DNA of 64,000 bases from contig CP102145.1 in assembly GCA_024583055.1 (NCBI GenBank), positions 496,001 through 560,000 on the forward strand, given 5' to 3'. The position numbers and the translations under genes were made by a program. Shown here in pieces: positions 26,378-35,175 of the stretch (position 1 is its first letter; every line of letters starts with the position of its first letter). The notes under the pieces were generated by a model that was given only the letters and a program-made list of their open reading frames with translations, was not told the origin of the DNA and searched no databases. Origin of the DNA: Streptococcus suis. Its GTDB lineage: Bacteria > Bacillota > Bacilli > Lactobacillales > Streptococcaceae.

Positions 26378-26442
26378 GTTTCCAAGTATATCACACGCCC
26401 GAAATTCGGTCAAGAATAGCTATTTCACAAGAAAAAGACAGG

Positions 26443-27573
26443 CTAGAGCCCATCTTTCCATGCTTGTGATATTTTCAGAATGCGTGCTATTTGTTCAGCT
26501 GTTCTTTCCAGGTTCACTTCCGCTAAAGCCAGCGACTCCTCTAAGCTCGCTAATTTAGAGATAATGGGAAATGCGGCGCAGATATTTTCAAAAGGAAAAT
26601 CAGGCAAATCGTCCGCAAGACTACCACATATAGCAACAACAGGTACTCCCTGCTTGACCCGGCGGGCAACACCAATCGGAGTCTTACCAGAAAGACTCTG
26701 TCGATCCAGACGGCCTTCACCAACTATCACCAGATTAGCCTGGCTAGCACGTTGTTCAAAATCCAGCTGATCCAGCACAAAGTCAATACCCGAATGAATT
26801 GTAGCGCCGGCAAAGGCACAAAGCCCTGCAGCCATACCGCCGCCCGCACCAGCTCCTTCCTTTTCAATCAAATCAGGATTAACGAGCTGATAAAAATCGT
26901 GCATCTCCTGATCAACTTGGGCAAACCTTTCCGGTGCCAATCCTTTTTGAGCTGCAAATACATAGGTCGCCCCATTCTGCCCGCACAAGGGATTGGTCAC
27001 ATCAGTGATTAAATCAATCTGAATAGCAGCACTATCAAATCCTGTATCGGGTTTGGAATAGCTGACCACCTTGCCCAAATTGGCCCCTATCGGCTCCAAC
27101 TCCTGACCATCCTTATCGAAGAATTGAAATCCCAAGCCAGCCGCCATGCCCATTCCACCATCATGACTAGCGGAACCACCCACTCCAATCATAATTCGCT
27201 CCATACCGGCCTCAACCAGATGGACAATGAGCTCCCCCAGTCCTCTGGTCTGAATCTGTAATGGAGCTCGACTTTCTATTGGAATAGAAGCCAGACCCAC
27301 AAGCTCAGCCATTTCAAACATGGCCAAACTTCCTTTTACCGCATATTGAACCTGAATGTTCTCCCCAAAAGGACCGGTAACCTGGATTGATTGCCTGTTT
27401 AATCCCAAACTATGCACCAGGCTATCCAGTGTCCCCTCTCCTCCATCTCCAAGCGGCATCAAATCGTAGGAGGCCTCTGGAAATACCTTTGAAAATCCAT
27501 TTTTTATAACCCTAGCCACATCTGGAGCGGCCAAGGATTCCTTAAAAGAATCTGGCGCAATCAAAACATGCAT
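26443..27573 (-). CDS. glxK: Glycerate kinase
   Basis: 376 residues, the usual size of GarK/GlxK-type kinases. It phosphorylates D-glycerate with ATP, feeding glycolysis. Signatures are the N-terminal IAPDSFKESL, LGDGGEGTLD near residue 45, GVGGSASHDGGMGMAAG in the middle, and IVGEGRLDRQSLSGKTPIGV toward the C-terminus. GGAGG lies about nine bases before the ATG. It is followed at short distance by the O-methyltransferase gene and preceded by the unknown membrane protein, all on the minus strand. No glyoxylate or glycerate uptake genes are nearby. Confidence 0.93.
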   Translation of the reverse strand: MHVLIAPDSFKESLAAPDVARVIKNGFSKVFPEASYDLMPLGDGGEGTLDSLVHSLGLNRQSIQVTGPFGENIQVQYAVKGSLAMFEMAELVGLASIPIESRAPLQIQTRGLGELIVHLVEAGMERIMIGVGGSASHDGGMGMAAGLGFQFFDKDGQELEPIGANLGKVVSYSKPDTGFDSAAIQIDLITDVTNPLCGQNGATYVFAAQKGLAPERFAQVDQEMHDFYQLVNPDLIEKEGAGAGGGMAAGLCAFAGATIHSGIDFVLDQLDFEQRASQANLVIVGEGRLDRQSLSGKTPIGVARRVKQGVPVVAICGSLADDLPDFPFENICAAFPIISKLASLEESLALAEVNLERTAEQIARILKISQAWKDGL

Positions 27574-27592
27574 CTAGCTGTCCTCCGAGCAT

Positions 27593-29254
27593 CTACTCAT
27601 TTTCGACTTGGAATTGAATCAAGTAATTCTTCTTATCCAGCTGACCGGTAAAGTTATCGCCGACTTTGATAAATGGTAACCTGTCTGTACTGTCTTCCGT
27701 CGCCTTGACCTTATAAATCTTGCCTTCCGACTGGATATAGTAAACCGTTGAGCCAGCAATCATCTGACTACCCAAGGCCTCGATTTTACCAGAGACAGTC
27801 TCAAGCTCTTCTGCCTCTTGTCCATCTGCTGTGCTTGCCAGACCGGACAAGCTAGAGGCATCTGCCCCGGATACCTGAGAAATCAAGGTTGCCACGTCAT
27901 TGTTAACTGTCACCTGCTGATAATCTTCGGCATCGACCAGGGCATAGGATTTTACTAGACCGGCGTCGTCCTTGAGAGAAACCAGGTAGTAGGCGGTGTC
28001 GGCTAGCTTGACCAGACTTGGTGCCGTTGCTTGGTAGCCTTTTTCTTGGACTTCTCCTTCAGCCGATTCTTGGGCGGCTGTCTCGGTTGCTGATGCCAGC
28101 TTGTAGTTGGTTATATCACGGGTACGCATATTGACTAGAATAAAGCCCAGGTTAGATGAATCTGCTGTAGCTGAAGTAATCCCTGTGTAGAGATAAATAT
28201 CCGAACCGATTGAAATATAGTTGTAGCTGTCAGTCGTATTTTTAACGCCAGTTTGGCTAAAGACCGTATTCCAGAAACCATTTTGATAAGTATAATGGTC
28301 ATCAACACGGCTGATGACATTTTCGGCAGAATAGACACGGTCCACCCATTCTGGAATATCAGCTAAGCTATACCGTTTGCTTTCTCCTGTAACGGCATCT
28401 AGTACGATAGCACCTGTTGGGTCATTGGATGACAGACCGAATTTCGGTTGATAGATTGTAGCAATATAGTAGGGGTTACCCTGGTCGTCAACTTCAAAGG
28501 AGGGATTGCCAAAAATCGTGGTCGGATATTGAATTCGCAGATGACGCTTGGTATCATTGAACCAATATTCTGAATCGGAGAAATGCATGGCCTGTGCCAG
28601 CTTGGCAAGCTCTGCTTTTCCTGTCGTCTGGTTGACCTTGACATAGTAGCCAATCCCATCTTGGTGGTTGCTCAGCCATTTCCAAAAAGACTTATATTCC
28701 AAAGGCGACACGCGAAAAGGTTGCTGTCCAATAGTAATCTGGCGGTAATCATCCGAAATACCGAACTGGGAAACCTTGTCAATGGTGCCTAGATAGGTAT
28801 CTCCAATCTTCTCAGCTGATGCCCGATCCAGAAGAGCCAGTCTAGAAATATCTGTCTCTGGGAAATCCGCCTTGAAATCCGCATCCTGAACTGTGATGAC
28901 ACCAGCATAGTCCTTGGCACGGAAAATGCGAGTATTGAGAGCAGCGAGCAGGGTTAAGACAAGGACAATCCCCAGCAGCAGGCGACTAAACCAACGCAGA
29001 TAGCTAGGTAGCCCGTTGGGCTTGAGCTGATAGGTGTCGACAGAACGATTACGCCCAGAGATTTTTGTCACCTTCTGGACCATACCGCCTGCGGACGAGA
29101 AGACCAGTATCAGCCAGACCAGCCCCAGTGATTGGAGCAAGAAGAACCAAAAACCCAGGCTCCAAATGTTGAGGGCTGGTAGATTGTACCAGTAGTATAT
29201 AGCCATTTCTAGCACAAGAGCCAGCCAGGCTAATCCAATCAATTGTCTTTTCAT
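27593..29254 (-). CDS. Membrane-anchored protein of unknown function with a large extracellular domain
   Basis: 553 residues from the ATG beginning MKRQLIGLAW, with AGGAG nine bases upstream. Three membrane helices are likely (about residues 5-25, 33-55 and 85-110), followed by roughly 430 residues of mostly beta-structured sequence outside the membrane. It contains stretches such as GNPYYIATIYQPKFG and a Glu/Ala-rich linker near residues 390-405. I do not recognise the family. Its final segment (QLDKKNYLIQFQVENE) looks complete. Neighbours are glxK downstream and exoA divergent, which give no functional clue. Confidence 0.75.
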   Translation of the reverse strand: MKRQLIGLAWLALVLEMAIYYWYNLPALNIWSLGFWFFLLQSLGLVWLILVFSSAGGMVQKVTKISGRNRSVDTYQLKPNGLPSYLRWFSRLLLGIVLVLTLLAALNTRIFRAKDYAGVITVQDADFKADFPETDISRLALLDRASAEKIGDTYLGTIDKVSQFGISDDYRQITIGQQPFRVSPLEYKSFWKWLSNHQDGIGYYVKVNQTTGKAELAKLAQAMHFSDSEYWFNDTKRHLRIQYPTTIFGNPSFEVDDQGNPYYIATIYQPKFGLSSNDPTGAIVLDAVTGESKRYSLADIPEWVDRVYSAENVISRVDDHYTYQNGFWNTVFSQTGVKNTTDSYNYISIGSDIYLYTGITSATADSSNLGFILVNMRTRDITNYKLASATETAAQESAEGEVQEKGYQATAPSLVKLADTAYYLVSLKDDAGLVKSYALVDAEDYQQVTVNNDVATLISQVSGADASSLSGLASTADGQEAEELETVSGKIEALGSQMIAGSTVYYIQSEGKIYKVKATEDSTDRLPFIKVGDNFTGQLDKKNYLIQFQVENE

Positions 29255-29368
29255 AGAAATCTCCTCCATATCAATTCTAGTTATATTATAGCATATTTTC
29301 CCACTTGTGAAAGCGAAAACAATATTTTATTTCAGTTTTTCTCAGTCGCATCCATAGGGGAATTTTGA

Positions 29369-29374
29369 TATAAT
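29369..29374 (+). promoter_or_regulatory. exoA -10 element (extended)
   Basis: A perfect TATAAT preceded by TG at the extended -10 position, about 32 bases before the exoA ATG. No strong -35 is seen. A minus-strand TATAAT for the divergent membrane-protein gene lies about 80 bases away. Confidence 0.6.
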
Positions 29375-29405
29375 GGAGCGATAGAAAAAGTGAAAAGGAT
29401 AGAAT

Positions 29406-30233
29406 ATGAAACTCATCTCATGGAACATTGACTCCCTAAACGCGGCCCTGACTGCGGAATCGCCACGCGCCCTACTCTCGCGCGCTGTCATTGACACCTT
29501 AGTCGCTGAGGATGCAGACATCATCGCCATTCAGGAGACCAAGCTGTCTGACAAGGGACCGACCAAAAAGCATTTGGAAATTCTAGAAGCCTACTTCCCA
29601 GGCTATGCCAATACCTGGCGTTCTTCTGTAGAGCCTGCTCGTAAGGGCTACGCTGGCACCCTCTTCCTCTACAAAAACCACCTGACTCCTACCATTAGCT
29701 TCCCAGCAATCGGTGCTCCTACCACTATGGACTCTGAAGGGCGCATCATTACCCTGGAATTTGACGATTTCTACGTGACCCAGGTCTATACGCCAAATGC
29801 AGGCGATGGCTTGAAGAGATTGGCTGACCGCCAAATCTGGGACATCCAATATGCAGAATACCTAGCGCAGCTTGACAACCAAAAACCTGTCTTAGCAACA
29901 GGCGACTACAACGTTGCCCACAAAGAAATCGACCTGGCCAACCCAGCCAGCAACCGCCAGTCACCAGGATTTACCGATGAAGAGCGTGAAGGCTTTACAA
30001 ACCTGCTTGCCAAAGGCTTCACCGACACCTTCCGTCACCTGCACGGTGACGTCCTCAACGCCTATACCTGGTGGGCGCAACGCAGCCGTACCAGCAAAAT
30101 CAACAACACAGGCTGGAGAATCGACTACTGGTTGGTTAGTGACCGTATCGCTGACAAGGTGACCAAGTCGGCTATGATTGACTCAGGTGCTCGCCAAGAC
30201 CACACACCAATTGTGATGGAAATAAGCATTTAA
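29406..30233 (+). CDS. exoA: Exodeoxyribonuclease III / AP endonuclease
   Basis: 275 residues, full length for the ExoA/XthA family of the exonuclease-endonuclease-phosphatase fold. It incises DNA at abasic sites in base excision repair. Visible motifs are SWNIDSLNAAL at the start, IIAIQETKLSD with the metal-binding glutamate, VTQVYTPNAG, LATGDYNVAHKEIDLANP with the catalytic Asp/Asn pair, and ARQDHTPIVMEI with the catalytic His. AAGGA lies before the ATG. It is monocistronic, flanked by its own promoter and a terminator. Confidence 0.96.
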   Translation: MKLISWNIDSLNAALTAESPRALLSRAVIDTLVAEDADIIAIQETKLSDKGPTKKHLEILEAYFPGYANTWRSSVEPARKGYAGTLFLYKNHLTPTISFPAIGAPTTMDSEGRIITLEFDDFYVTQVYTPNAGDGLKRLADRQIWDIQYAEYLAQLDNQKPVLATGDYNVAHKEIDLANPASNRQSPGFTDEEREGFTNLLAKGFTDTFRHLHGDVLNAYTWWAQRSRTSKINNTGWRIDYWLVSDRIADKVTKSAMIDSGARQDHTPIVMEISI

Positions 30234-30256
30234 TTTTTAGTTTATTAGATAATTCA

Positions 30257-30280
30257 AACCCGGCAAATGCTGGGTTTTTA
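30257..30280 (+). terminator. Terminator of exoA
   Basis: AACCCGGC pairs with GCTGGGTT (one G-T wobble) around AAAT and runs into TTTTT. Confidence 0.85.
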
Positions 30281-30292
30281 AATGTATCTGAT

Positions 30293-30321
30293 TTGAAAAC
30301 GATTACTTTTTGTGGTATAAT
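30293..30321 (+). promoter_or_regulatory. Promoter of the CDF-like transporter gene
   Basis: TTGAAA (30293-30298) and TATAAT (30316-30321) with a 17-base spacer, about 25 bases before AAAGGAGG. Confidence 0.85.
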
Positions 30322-30351
30322 AAATATATAGATATCATTAAAGGAGGAAAC

Positions 30352-31251
30352 ATGAACAACAAGAAAATCGAACGAAAATCACTCACTGTATCAGCTATCG
30401 TCAACGGACTTAGCGGAACCGCTGGAGTGGCAGTCTATATCATCACTGGCATGAATGCCCTGCTCCTGGATGGCGTATTCTCACTGATTGCTTTCGTATC
30501 ATCTCTAGTCGCATTCTATATTTCAAAAAATAGCCACAAGAAAACAGCAACCTTTCCGCAGGGACTTTACTTTTTAGAACCTCTCTACGCCATTATGAAA
30601 TCACTGGCGACCCTGCTCTTACTATTGTTTGCTGTCCTCGAAACCAGTGCAACAGCCTTTGCCTATTTTGTCAATGGCATTGGAAATCAGATGACAACAG
30701 GACCTGTTATCCCTTATTCAGTTACGATGTTTTTCGTCTGTATTGCCCTTTATCTCTACAATCTCCACATGAGCGCCAAACTCAACCACATGTCAACGAT
30801 CATTTTGGCAGAGGCAAAAGGAAATTTGGTCGACGGGCTCATCTCAGGGGCCATTGGCTTGGCAATCCTACTGCTATTCTTTGTCCCAATCAATGGACCG
30901 CTTGGATTTCTCCACTACACCGGTGACTTTTTCCTGACTGTGGCCTTGGCCTTGATTTCCTTTAAGGAGCCTTGGAATGGTCTCCTAACTGCCTTCAAGG
31001 AACTGGCCAACGGAACAACCCATGTGCCTGAAATCCATGAATCCATCTATCAAATTCTTGGTTCTTATCTTGACGAAGATGCTCAAGATATAGATATTCA
31101 CATCTTCAAACAAGGTATGAACATCCGGGTAAAAATCAATCTGCACGATGTGGAACACCAGTTAGTGCAACAATTGCTGGCTGAAAAACCACAGATGCTC
31201 TATCTCCTGCAAAAACAGCATGAGTACATCTCAGTTGAATATGCTTTATAA
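30352..31251 (+). CDS. Divergent cation diffusion facilitator family transporter
   Basis: 299 residues from the ATG following AAAGGAGGAAAC. There are about six membrane helices then a ~90-residue cytoplasmic domain, the CDF layout. Helix 2 has LLLDGVFSLIAFVSS and helix 5 has EAKGNLVDGLISG. These align with the usual metal sites, but the canonical HxxxD pairs are reduced to Asp with neighbouring Asn/Gly. So it is a divergent member whose metal is uncertain, and it may not move zinc. The C-terminal domain (DEDAQDIDIHIFKQG) resembles the CDF dimerisation domain. Single gene with its own promoter. Confidence 0.78.
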   Translation: MNNKKIERKSLTVSAIVNGLSGTAGVAVYIITGMNALLLDGVFSLIAFVSSLVAFYISKNSHKKTATFPQGLYFLEPLYAIMKSLATLLLLLFAVLETSATAFAYFVNGIGNQMTTGPVIPYSVTMFFVCIALYLYNLHMSAKLNHMSTIILAEAKGNLVDGLISGAIGLAILLLFFVPINGPLGFLHYTGDFFLTVALALISFKEPWNGLLTAFKELANGTTHVPEIHESIYQILGSYLDEDAQDIDIHIFKQGMNIRVKINLHDVEHQLVQQLLAEKPQMLYLLQKQHEYISVEYAL

Positions 31252-31254
31252 AAA

Positions 31255-31281
31255 AAATCTCGGCCTAGAAACCGAGATTTT
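31255..31281. terminator. Bidirectional terminator between the transporter and the ArsC-like gene
   Basis: Ten-base arms AAAATCTCGG / CCGAGATTTT, A-rich on one side and T-rich on the other. It contains the last codons and stop of the minus-strand ArsC/Spx-like gene. Confidence 0.85.
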
Positions 31282-31618
31282 CGTATGGTGTCTTGTAACC
31301 AATCTGAAGAATTTTCCCATCCTGAATAAGCAAGGGGCGCTTAATCAACATACCATCATTGGCCAACAAATCCAAGGCCTCATCAACCGTCAAGTCTGCA
31401 AACTTGTCTTTCAAACCCAATTCGCGATAGCTGTTGCCCGATGTATTGAAATACTTTTTCAACTCCAATCCAGTCGCATCCATCCACTCTTTCAATTGAG
31501 CAGCCTTGGGCGGTGTTGTCTTGATGTCGATAGCTTCAAATTCTAGACCCAGTTTTTTGAGCTCAGCCTTAGCTGCCCGACAGGTTGAACATTTTGGATA
31601 TTCGTAAAATAAAATCAT
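31265..31618 (-). CDS. ArsC/Spx-family thioredoxin-fold protein
   Basis: 117 residues. The N-terminus FYEYPKCSTCRAAKAEL has a CxxC at the position used by ArsC/Spx/MgsR proteins, and RPLLIQDGKILQIGYK is the family's C-terminal RP motif. The size and sequence fit the YffB/YusI-like 'arsenate reductase family' group. Membership does not show arsenate reduction, since Spx-type members bind RNA polymerase. The ATG overlaps the ogt stop by four bases, and the last codons form part of a terminator. It is the last gene of the serC-led group. Confidence 0.85.
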   Translation of the reverse strand: MILFYEYPKCSTCRAAKAELKKLGLEFEAIDIKTTPPKAAQLKEWMDATGLELKKYFNTSGNSYRELGLKDKFADLTVDEALDLLANDGMLIKRPLLIQDGKILQIGYKTPYENLGF

Positions 31619-32109
31619 TTCCTCACCTCAAAATACGGATTTTCATGTTGCAAGAGCCAAATTTTTCTATCCAAGCCCCCAGCATAGCCAGTCAACTTCA
31701 TGTCACTTGACAGAACACGGTGACAGGGAATGATGATAGACAAGGGATTTCTTCCCACTGCTCCGCCGATTGCCTGACCTGATTGGATGTCCAAGGCCTT
31801 GGCAATCTGACCGTAGCTTGTCGTCTGACCTACAGGAATTTCTTGTAAAATTCTCCAGACCTTCATTTGAAAATCCGTCCCTCGTAAATCCAGTGGCAAT
31901 TGGCTAAAGTCAGGGAATTTTCCAGCAAAATACTCTACCAACAAGCGTGCTGACTGGTCCAAATGAGGGTGAGGAGTGAGAGAAACTTCCTCTGCTACTC
32001 CCCTCTCAAAATACTTCTGACCATGAAACCAAGCCCCTACCAAGCCCTGGTCACTCGCAATCAAAGAAATGGGGCCAAGGGGACTAGTGTAGATTTGTTT
32101 GTATAGCAT
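31615..32109 (-). CDS. ogt: Methylated-DNA-protein-cysteine methyltransferase
   Basis: 164 residues, Ogt/MGMT family. It removes O6-alkyl groups from guanine onto its own cysteine. The active-site motif IPCHRVLSSD lies near residue 133, preceded by GQAIGGAVGRNPLS, and the HTH-like MKVWRILQEIPVGQTTSYGQIA binds DNA. The start overlaps the serA stop by one base (TAATG), so the two are co-translated. Why a repair enzyme travels with serine biosynthesis genes is unclear; the adjacency may be historical. Confidence 0.93.
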   Translation of the reverse strand: MLYKQIYTSPLGPISLIASDQGLVGAWFHGQKYFERGVAEEVSLTPHPHLDQSARLLVEYFAGKFPDFSQLPLDLRGTDFQMKVWRILQEIPVGQTTSYGQIAKALDIQSGQAIGGAVGRNPLSIIIPCHRVLSSDMKLTGYAGGLDRKIWLLQHENPYFEVRK

Positions 32110-33287
32110 TATTTATGTTTAATGACACGAACCTTGATAATAGCATCCAGGTCTTCAAACTTAGCCACCAGGCTGTCAATTTTAGACTTATCTGACTCGT
32201 CTAAATCCAGCAAGGTATAGGCATAGTCACCCTTAGAACGGTTAATGATATTGTCGATGTTAATCCCTAGCTCAGACACAGCTGTCGTGATTGTCGCCAC
32301 GATATTTGGCACATTTTTGTTGATCAAGGTAATGCGATACGGTGCATCGAGGAATTGCTTAACATTCGGGAAGTTGACAGAGTTGATAATCTCACCCGTC
32401 TCCATAAATTGACGAATGGTCTGACCAGCCGCAATGGCACAGTTGAGCTCCGCCTCCTCGGTCGATCCACCAACGTGCGGAAAGACTGTAATGTGCGGTT
32501 TGTTGAGGACCTCTTCTGTACCAAAGTCCGTCACATAGTTTTTAACAACACCTGCATCAATCGCCTCAAACAAATCAGCGTTGTTGACCAATTCACCACG
32601 GGCAAAATTGACCAAGGTAACCCCTTTTTTCATGAGAGCAAAGCTGTCTGCATTGAAGAGCTCACGAGTCTTGTCAGTCAATGGCACATGAACGGTGATG
32701 TAGTCTGACTGGGTAAAGATTTCCTTCAAATCATCCACGCGCTTGACGTGGCTAGAAATGGTCCAGGCTGTCTCAACAGACACATACGGATCGTAACCAA
32801 GGACATTCATACCTAGACGACGGGCATCATTTGCAATACGAGCACCGATAGCACCCAGACCGATGACACCGAGTGTCTTGCCAGAAATCTCTGTCCCAGC
32901 AAACTGCTTTTTACCTGCCTCGACCTGCTTTGGCACATCGTCGCCAGACAGGGTATTGGTCCAGGTAGTCGCACCGATATAATCACGAGCAGACAGGAGA
33001 ATAGAGGCGATAACCGCTTCTTTTACCGCATTGGCATTGGCACCTGGGGTATTGAAAACCACAATCCCTTTTTCAGTTGCCACATCAATTGGAATATTGT
33101 TTGTACCAGCACCAGCACGGGCAATAGCCTTGAGATTTTCTGGAAAATCAAAGCCATGCAGGTTTTCAGAACGGATGATAAAGGCATCAGGATTGCCTGC
33201 CTGATCCCCATCTATCTGGAAACGATTGCCCAGTTCCTTGAGACCAACCTGGTTGATATTATTAAAAGTTCTAACGCTAAATACCAT
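32109..33287 (-). CDS. serA: D-3-phosphoglycerate dehydrogenase
   Basis: 392 residues from the ATG beginning MVFSVRTFNNINQVG. It catalyses the first step of serine biosynthesis. The NAD-binding motif GVIGLGAIGARIAND, the active-site region VNFARGELVN with catalytic Arg nearby, FPHVGGSTEEAE with the catalytic histidine, and a C-terminal ACT domain (from about residue 315) for serine feedback are visible. The longer frame would begin 14 codons upstream with no Shine-Dalgarno and read through a terminator hairpin, so it is rejected. The accepted start also has only a weak ribosome site, which is unusual. Confidence 0.93.
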   Translation of the reverse strand: MVFSVRTFNNINQVGLKELGNRFQIDGDQAGNPDAFIIRSENLHGFDFPENLKAIARAGAGTNNIPIDVATEKGIVVFNTPGANANAVKEAVIASILLSARDYIGATTWTNTLSGDDVPKQVEAGKKQFAGTEISGKTLGVIGLGAIGARIANDARRLGMNVLGYDPYVSVETAWTISSHVKRVDDLKEIFTQSDYITVHVPLTDKTRELFNADSFALMKKGVTLVNFARGELVNNADLFEAIDAGVVKNYVTDFGTEEVLNKPHITVFPHVGGSTEEAELNCAIAAGQTIRQFMETGEIINSVNFPNVKQFLDAPYRITLINKNVPNIVATITTAVSELGINIDNIINRSKGDYAYTLLDLDESDKSKIDSLVAKFEDLDAIIKVRVIKHK

Positions 33288-33296
33288 TTTTTTACC

Positions 33297-33319
33297 AAAA
33301 AGGCGGATTAGCTTCCGCC
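33297..33319 (-). terminator. Terminator-like hairpin just upstream of serA
   Basis: On the minus strand GGCGGA pairs with TCCGCC around a six-base loop and is followed by five T, ending only about ten bases before the serA ATG. It could terminate most serC-GNAT transcripts or act as an attenuator for serA. Confidence 0.65.
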
Positions 33320-33332
33320 CTACTTTCATTGT

Positions 33333-33890
33333 TTAATTTGAGTTTAGGAGCCAACGGTCATCTTCATTCACCTCTTGATATAGACTGCGTTCGCTCTTGT
33401 GTTTGATTTTTTGATAGGCCAGGCGTTCCCCGTCAATGGGAACCTTGCCACAATAGACATAGCCCAACTTCAGCAAGATATGTTGCATAGCCTTATTTTG
33501 CTCGTGGGTATCACAACGGAAGTCTGGTCCCTTCTGGCCTTCAATCAAGCCCTGCAAGAAAGTCTGACAAAACTTTTGACCACGAACACTGGCTGACACT
33601 GCCACACGATGAAAGGTCGTATAGACTGGATTATTGTGCTGCCATTTGCCGTCATAGATTGCCTCATAGGCCTCTTCCTGACCAGGATGCACCGCTGCAT
33701 AAGCCACAATCTTGCCATCTACCAAGCCCACATAACCCTTACCAGATAAGATATCCTCGATTGCCTCACTCGCGCTTGGATACTCTCCCTGCCATTGGTC
33801 AATGCCAGAGGCCGCTAAGTAAGCTCGTGCCTCTTGAAAAATTGCTTCGATGGCTCCGACTTCATTGGGATGTGCCAGACGGATTTCCAT
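33333..33890 (-). CDS. GNAT family N-acetyltransferase
   Basis: 185 residues. It has the GNAT fold: an N-terminal strand EIRLAHPNEVGAIEAIF, the central VAYAAVHPG strand, and the acetyl-CoA-binding FHRVAVSASVRGQKFCQTFL near residue 100. The substrate is unknown. The start shares one base with the serC stop (TAATG), so it is translated with serC, and it is followed by serA. A similar serC-GNAT-serA order occurs in other streptococci as far as I recall. The product may act on an amino-acid-related substrate, which is inference. Confidence 0.88.
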   Translation of the reverse strand: MEIRLAHPNEVGAIEAIFQEARAYLAASGIDQWQGEYPSASEAIEDILSGKGYVGLVDGKIVAYAAVHPGQEEAYEAIYDGKWQHNNPVYTTFHRVAVSASVRGQKFCQTFLQGLIEGQKGPDFRCDTHEQNKAMQHILLKLGYVYCGKVPIDGERLAYQKIKHKSERSLYQEVNEDDRWLLNSN

Positions 33891-34981
33891 TAGGCATTCT
33901 CCGCAGCAAATTTCTTCATGAAGTCAATCAAGTCTACAACGCCTTGACGTGGGAAGGCATTATACAAGGAAGCACGCATGCCACCAACGGAACGGTGACC
34001 CTTGATGTTCTTAAAGCCTGCTGCAGTCGCTTCTTTAACAAACTTAGCATCCAATTCTTCGCTTGGTGATACAAATGGAATGTTGGCCACTGAGCGCTGT
34101 TCCTTGATGCGAACAGGGTTGGTGTAGAAAGCAGACTGGTCAATGTAATCGTAGAGCAGACCAGCTTTTTCGCGGTTGATTTTTTCCATTTCATCAACGC
34201 CACCGATTTCTTTGACCCATTCAAAGACAAGTTTTGAAATGTAGATAGAGTAAGCTGGCGGTGTATTGTAAAGTGACTCATTGTCTGCTTGGATACGGTA
34301 GTCCAGCATGCTTGAAAGTACTGGCTCGTCGTTGAGGAAATCTTCACGGACGATAACCACTGTCACACCTGCAGGGCCTATATTTTTCTGAGCACCTGCA
34401 TAAATCATGGCAAAATCTTCCACATTATAGCGAGCTGCCAAGATGTTTGACGACATGTCTCCAATCACAGGAACACCATTGGTATCTGGAATATCATAAA
34501 CTGCTGTTCCTTCAATTGTATTGTTGGTAGTCAAATGCACATAGGCTGCATTTGGGTCGATGTCATTTTTGTCAAATATAGGCAATTCTGCATAGGTAAT
34601 TTCCTCAGAAGAACCCAGCAAAATTGGCTCAAAGTCAATAGTTTTAGACAGCTTGACAGCCTCAGTATAGGCTTTCTTCCCCCATGAACCACCAGCCAAA
34701 TAGTAGGCTTTCTTGCCCTTGGCAAAATTGAGCGGAATCATGGTAAATTCAAGGGATGCACCACCCTGCAAGAAAATAACCTTATAGTTATCTGGAATAG
34801 CCATCAGCTCGCGCAGGGTCGCCTCAGCACCTTTAATAATATCGTCGAAATCCTTGGAGCGATGGGACATCTCCAACACACTCATTCCCGAACCATTGTA
34901 ATCCAAAAATTCAGCTTGTGCCTTTTCCAGCACTGGTTTTGGCAAGACTGCAGGACCTGCAGAAAAGTTGTAGATTGTCAT
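33890..34981 (-). CDS. serC: Phosphoserine aminotransferase
   Basis: 363 residues from the ATG beginning [17 protein letters not shown], with GGAGG ten bases upstream. The PLP-dependent class V aminotransferase converts 3-phosphohydroxypyruvate and glutamate to phosphoserine. Visible: [14 protein letters not shown] near residue 75, and the PLP-lysine segment [16 protein letters not shown] near residue 195. It is the first gene of serC-GNAT-serA-ogt-arsC-like. TATAAT at 35009-35014 (minus strand) with a weak -35 forms the promoter. The phosphatase SerB is not in the window. Confidence 0.96.
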   Translation of the reverse strand: MTIYNFSAGPAVLPKPVLEKAQAEFLDYNGSGMSVLEMSHRSKDFDDIIKGAEATLRELMAIPDNYKVIFLQGGASLEFTMIPLNFAKGKKAYYLAGGSWGKKAYTEAVKLSKTIDFEPILLGSSEEITYAELPIFDKNDIDPNAAYVHLTTNNTIEGTAVYDIPDTNGVPVIGDMSSNILAARYNVEDFAMIYAGAQKNIGPAGVTVVIVREDFLNDEPVLSSMLDYRIQADNESLYNTPPAYSIYISKLVFEWVKEIGGVDEMEKINREKAGLLYDYIDQSAFYTNPVRIKEQRSVANIPFVSPSEELDAKFVKEATAAGFKNIKGHRSVGGMRASLYNAFPRQGVVDLIDFMKKFAAENA

Positions 34982-35008
34982 AAAAACCCTCCAAATTAAG
35001 ATGAGCCT

Positions 35009-35037
35009 ATTATACCACATGAAAATGAAATTTCACC
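35009..35037 (-). promoter_or_regulatory. serC promoter
   Basis: A perfect minus-strand TATAAT (35009-35014) lies about 28 bases before the serC ATG. The -35 region (GGTGAA, 17 bases upstream) is weak. Confidence 0.6.
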
Positions 35038-35152
35038 ATTATTTTCCATTTTTAGTGACTAAATATTCGGTTTATCAGCAAATTTGTCGAAGAATTTTAT
35101 ATATTATTCTGAAGTAAACTTGTTTTTATACATTTTTCTAAAATTATATTAT

Positions 35153-35175
35153 AAAAAGACCAGCCTAAGCCAGTC
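35153..35175 (-). terminator. Terminator overlapping the rsmI stop
   Basis: On the minus strand GACTGGC pairs with GCTGGTC (two wobbles) around TTAG, followed by TTTTT. The stop codon sits in the loop. Bases 35038-35152 between this and the serC promoter are AT-rich and show nothing else. Confidence 0.8.
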
